64,000 nt of DNA. Source: Rhodospirillaceae bacterium (GTDB lineage: Bacteria; Pseudomonadota; Alphaproteobacteria; GCA-2721365). Shown piece by piece: positions 60,885 to 64,000 of this stretch. Each line of letters starts with the position of its first letter. The stretch's first letter is position 1. The stretch covers positions 45,972 to 109,971 of the forward strand of contig PBKC01000037.1 of assembly GCA_002721365.1 (NCBI GenBank), given 5' to 3'. The translations under genes were made by a program, and so were the position numbers. The notes beneath the pieces were generated by a model. That model saw only the letters and a list, made by a program, of their open reading frames with translations. It did not search any database and was not told the DNA's origin.

Positions 60885-62170
60885 CTGGCGAAGATCCTTC
60901 GAACCTGTTCCATAGCTTCTGCCAGTGAATCGGCGTCGGCGCGGGTGTTGTAGAGACCGAACGACGCCCGTGTCGTCGCCGGCACACCCAGGCGCTCCAT
61001 CAGCGGCTGGGCGCAGTGATGTCCGGCGCGCACCGCCACAGCGGCGCGGTCGGCGATGGTCGCGACGTCGTGCGGATGGGCGCAGTCGAGATCGAACGAG
61101 ATCACGCTCGCCTTGCCGGGCGCCGTGCCGATGATGCGCAGGCCATCGACCGCCGACAGCCGCTGGGTGGCGTAGGTCAGCAGGTCACGCTCATGGGCGG
61201 CGATCCGCTCCATGCCGATGCCGGTCAGGTAGTCGATCGCGGCGCCCAGCGCGATCGCCTGGGCGATCGCCGGCGTTCCGGCCTCGAACTTGTTCGGCAG
61301 CGGCGCCCAGGTCGTCTTCTCGAAGGTGACGCTCCGGATCATGTCGCCGCCGGTCTGATAGGGCGGCATGGCGTCCAGCAGCTCCTCCTTGCCGTAGAGC
61401 ACGCCGATGCCGCTGGGCCCGTAGAGCTTGTGCCCGGAGAAGACGTAGAAGTCGCAATCCATCGCCTGCACGTCGACCGGCAGATGGGTGACCCCTTGGC
61501 AGCCGTCGATCAGCACCTTGGCGCCGACGTCGTGGGCCATCCGGACGATGTCCGCGACCGGCAGCACGGTCCCCAGCACGTTCGACATCTGGGTGATGGC
61601 GACCAGCTTGGTCTTAGGCCCCAGCAGCTTCGCGAAGGCATCCATCAGGAACTCGCCGTCGTCGCCGATCGGCGCCTGACGCATGACGATGCCCTTCTCG
61701 TCGCGCAGCACTTGCCAGGGTACGAAGTTGGCGTGGTGCTCCATCTCCGAAATGACGATCTCATCGCCGGCCTCGAGGAAGGTCCGGCCCCAGCTCGCCG
61801 CGACCAGATTGATCGCCTCGGTGGCGTTGCGGGTGAAGATCACCTCGCGGCCGTGGGCGGCATTGATGAAGCGGCGGACCTTCTCCCGCGCTCCTTCGAA
61901 CCGGTCGGTCGCGCGCTCGCTCAGCCAGTAGAGGCCGCGATGGACGTTCGCGTATTCCTCTTCGTAGACCGCGCGCTCGGTGTCGATCACCGCCCGTGGC
62001 TTCTGCGCCGAGGAGGCGTTATCGAGATAGACCAGCGGCCGCCCGTGAACCTCGCGCGCGAGGATCGGGAAGTCGCGGCGGATGCCGTCCACGTCATAGT
62101 CCACGGCCGTCGCCTCTCCCGTCCTGGTCGCGATATCCTTGCTGCCGCCGTCCATCGTCGTCCCCTGCAT
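60881..62170 (-). CDS. sufS: Cysteine desulfurase SufS
   Basis: RPLVYLDNASSAQKPRAVIDT, NVHRGLYWLSERATDRFEGAR, FSGHKLYGPSGIGVLYGKEELLDAMPPYQTGGDMI, RAGHHCAQPLMERLGV. Confidence 0.97.
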   Translation of the reverse strand: MQGTTMDGGSKDIATRTGEATAVDYDVDGIRRDFPILAREVHGRPLVYLDNASSAQKPRAVIDTERAVYEEEYANVHRGLYWLSERATDRFEGAREKVRRFINAAHGREVIFTRNATEAINLVAASWGRTFLEAGDEIVISEMEHHANFVPWQVLRDEKGIVMRQAPIGDDGEFLMDAFAKLLGPKTKLVAITQMSNVLGTVLPVADIVRMAHDVGAKVLIDGCQGVTHLPVDVQAMDCDFYVFSGHKLYGPSGIGVLYGKEELLDAMPPYQTGGDMIRSVTFEKTTWAPLPNKFEAGTPAIAQAIALGAAIDYLTGIGMERIAAHERDLLTYATQRLSAVDGLRIIGTAPGKASVISFDLDCAHPHDVATIADRAAVAVRAGHHCAQPLMERLGVPATTRASFGLYNTRADADSLAEAMEQVRRIFAR

Positions 62171-63481
62171 TCACGCAGCCTCGCCGTGGCTTTCCAGCCA
62201 GCCGCGGGTAATGTCCACGAAGCTTTCGCGCACGGCGCCGTTGCCGATTTCCTCGATCACCTCGGCGACGAAGGCCTCGACCAGCATCTTGCGGGCCGTC
62301 TCCTCGTCGATGCCGCGGCAGCGCAGGTAGAACAGCGGGTCCTCGTCCAGCTCGCCCACCGTGGCGCCGTGGCTGCACTTGACGTCGTCGGCGTAGATCT
62401 CGAGCTCGGGCTTGCCGCTCATCTCCGACCGCGGCGACAGCAGCAGGACCCGGCTCAGCTGGTGGCCGTCGGTCTTCTGCGCGTCGGGGCGGACCAGGAT
62501 CTTGCCCTGGAACACGCCGTGCGCCTTGCCGTCGAGGACGCCCTTGTAGACCTGCCGTGACCGGCTTTCGGGCTGCGCGTGGTCGACGAAGGTGAGGTTG
62601 TCGAGATGCTGCTCGCCGGTGCCGAGATAGGCGCCGTTCACTTTGCATTCGATGCGCCGGCCGTCCAGTAGCGCCCGGACTTCGTGGCGCCCCAGCTTGG
62701 CGCCGAGCTGAAGTACGAAGCTCTCCAGAGTCGCGCCGGATTCGAGTCGTGCCGCCATCATCGCCAGATGCGTGGCGGCATAGGACTCGTTCTGCAGCTT
62801 GTAGTGGTTGAGCACCGCCTTCTCGCCGAGATGGACCTCGGCGACGATGTCGGTGAAATAGGTGCCCTCGCCGACATGGCTCTCGACCATGGTCGCCGAC
62901 GCCCCCGCCTCCAGGATCACCAGGATGCGGGGGTGGAACAGAACCGGCCGATCCTCGGCCTCGCCCACCGAAACGACGTGGATGGGTTTCTCGACCATCG
63001 CCGCTTCGGACACGCGAATGACGACGCCGTCGGTGAACGCGGCGGTGTTGAAGGCGGCGACCGGCGCCTGATCCAGGTCGACGAGCTTTCCGAGATAAGG
63101 CTCGACCGACTGCGGATCACGTTCCAGGAGGCCCGCCAGATCGTCGACGGCGACCCCCTCTGGCAACGACGCGATGTCCGACCGCCCGGCGTCGAAACGC
63201 CCGTTCACCAGCACCACGCGTGGCCCGTCGACTGCGACCGCGGTGCGCAGGGCGGCATCGGGCGACGCCCCGCCGCCCACGGGCGGCAGGAAGTCGGCCT
63301 CGGCGACGCGGCGGAGGTCGGTGAACTTCCAGTCCTCGGACTTCCGCGTCGGCAGGCCGCCGGCGAGATAGCGCTGCCGCGCCGTCTCCCGCAGCGTCTT
63401 CAGCCACGGCGTCTCGCTGCCCGAACGGACGATGTCGAGCTGATCGGCGAAGGCCGGCAGGCTGCGCTGATCGTCAGGCAT
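62171..63481 (-). CDS. sufD: Fe-S cluster assembly protein SufD
   Basis: YLAGGLPTRKSEDWKFTDLR, IYADDVKCSHGATVGELDEDPLFYLRCRGIDEETARKMLVEAFVAEV. Confidence 0.96.
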   Translation of the reverse strand: MPDDQRSLPAFADQLDIVRSGSETPWLKTLRETARQRYLAGGLPTRKSEDWKFTDLRRVAEADFLPPVGGGASPDAALRTAVAVDGPRVVLVNGRFDAGRSDIASLPEGVAVDDLAGLLERDPQSVEPYLGKLVDLDQAPVAAFNTAAFTDGVVIRVSEAAMVEKPIHVVSVGEAEDRPVLFHPRILVILEAGASATMVESHVGEGTYFTDIVAEVHLGEKAVLNHYKLQNESYAATHLAMMAARLESGATLESFVLQLGAKLGRHEVRALLDGRRIECKVNGAYLGTGEQHLDNLTFVDHAQPESRSRQVYKGVLDGKAHGVFQGKILVRPDAQKTDGHQLSRVLLLSPRSEMSGKPELEIYADDVKCSHGATVGELDEDPLFYLRCRGIDEETARKMLVEAFVAEVIEEIGNGAVRESFVDITRGWLESHGEAA

Positions 63482-63495
63482 GGTCAATTCTCTCC

Positions 63496-63573
63496 CGTCA
63501 CTGCGAGCCGCAGGCGAAGCAGTCCAGACCGGCGGTCGTGGATTGCCGCGTCGCTCCGCTCCTCGCAATGACG
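63496..63573. repeat. REP-like doublet (CGTCACTGCGAG...GAAGCAGTCCAG / GTGGATTGC..CTCGCAATGACG) between sufC and sufD
   Basis: Related to 6829-6923. Confidence 0.8.
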
Positions 63574-63593
63574 CCGGATGGACATCGATTCCC

Positions 63594-64000
<407 letters not shown>

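Overview
GC-rich chromosomal window from an alphaproteobacterium (Rhodospirillales-like by gene content and order; inference). About 65 protein genes are supported, nearly all core functions: GGDEF/EAL protein; ftsY-mtaB-dapF; ffh-rpsP-rimM-trmD-rplS; leuCDB-asd; beta-oxidation/ETF genes with a methylsuccinyl-CoA-dehydrogenase-like acyl-CoA dehydrogenase; a complete aa3 cytochrome oxidase biogenesis cluster (coxB-ctaD-ctaB-coxF-like-ctaG-ctaE-DUF983-SURF1-ctaA); thrC/M16/TusA; a PAS histidine kinase plus response regulator; DsbD-like/peroxiredoxin; rnhA/thrB; pncA; dusA; a HigBA-type toxin-antitoxin; a STAS-fused Mla-type transporter operon; a baeRF-type release-factor paralogue; and a SUF Fe-S operon whose sufC runs off the right edge. 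No rRNA, tRNA, CRISPR, prophage or full IS was recognised. The most unusual signals are non-coding or small. (1) A ~234-bp MITE-like element (49439-49672) with 18-bp terminal inverted repeats and a 10-bp direct repeat is inserted inside a REP-like palindrome and itself carries another REP doublet. (2) A modular REP family shares CGTCAT...ATGACG ends but has different hairpin cores. (3) A small exported protein has a twin CX3C motif (17661-17915). (4) A 39-aa CoxF-like ORF (31686-31805) is absent from the ORF track. (5) The higBA promoter has a palindromic operator embedded in it. No large undescribed multi-gene system was evident.
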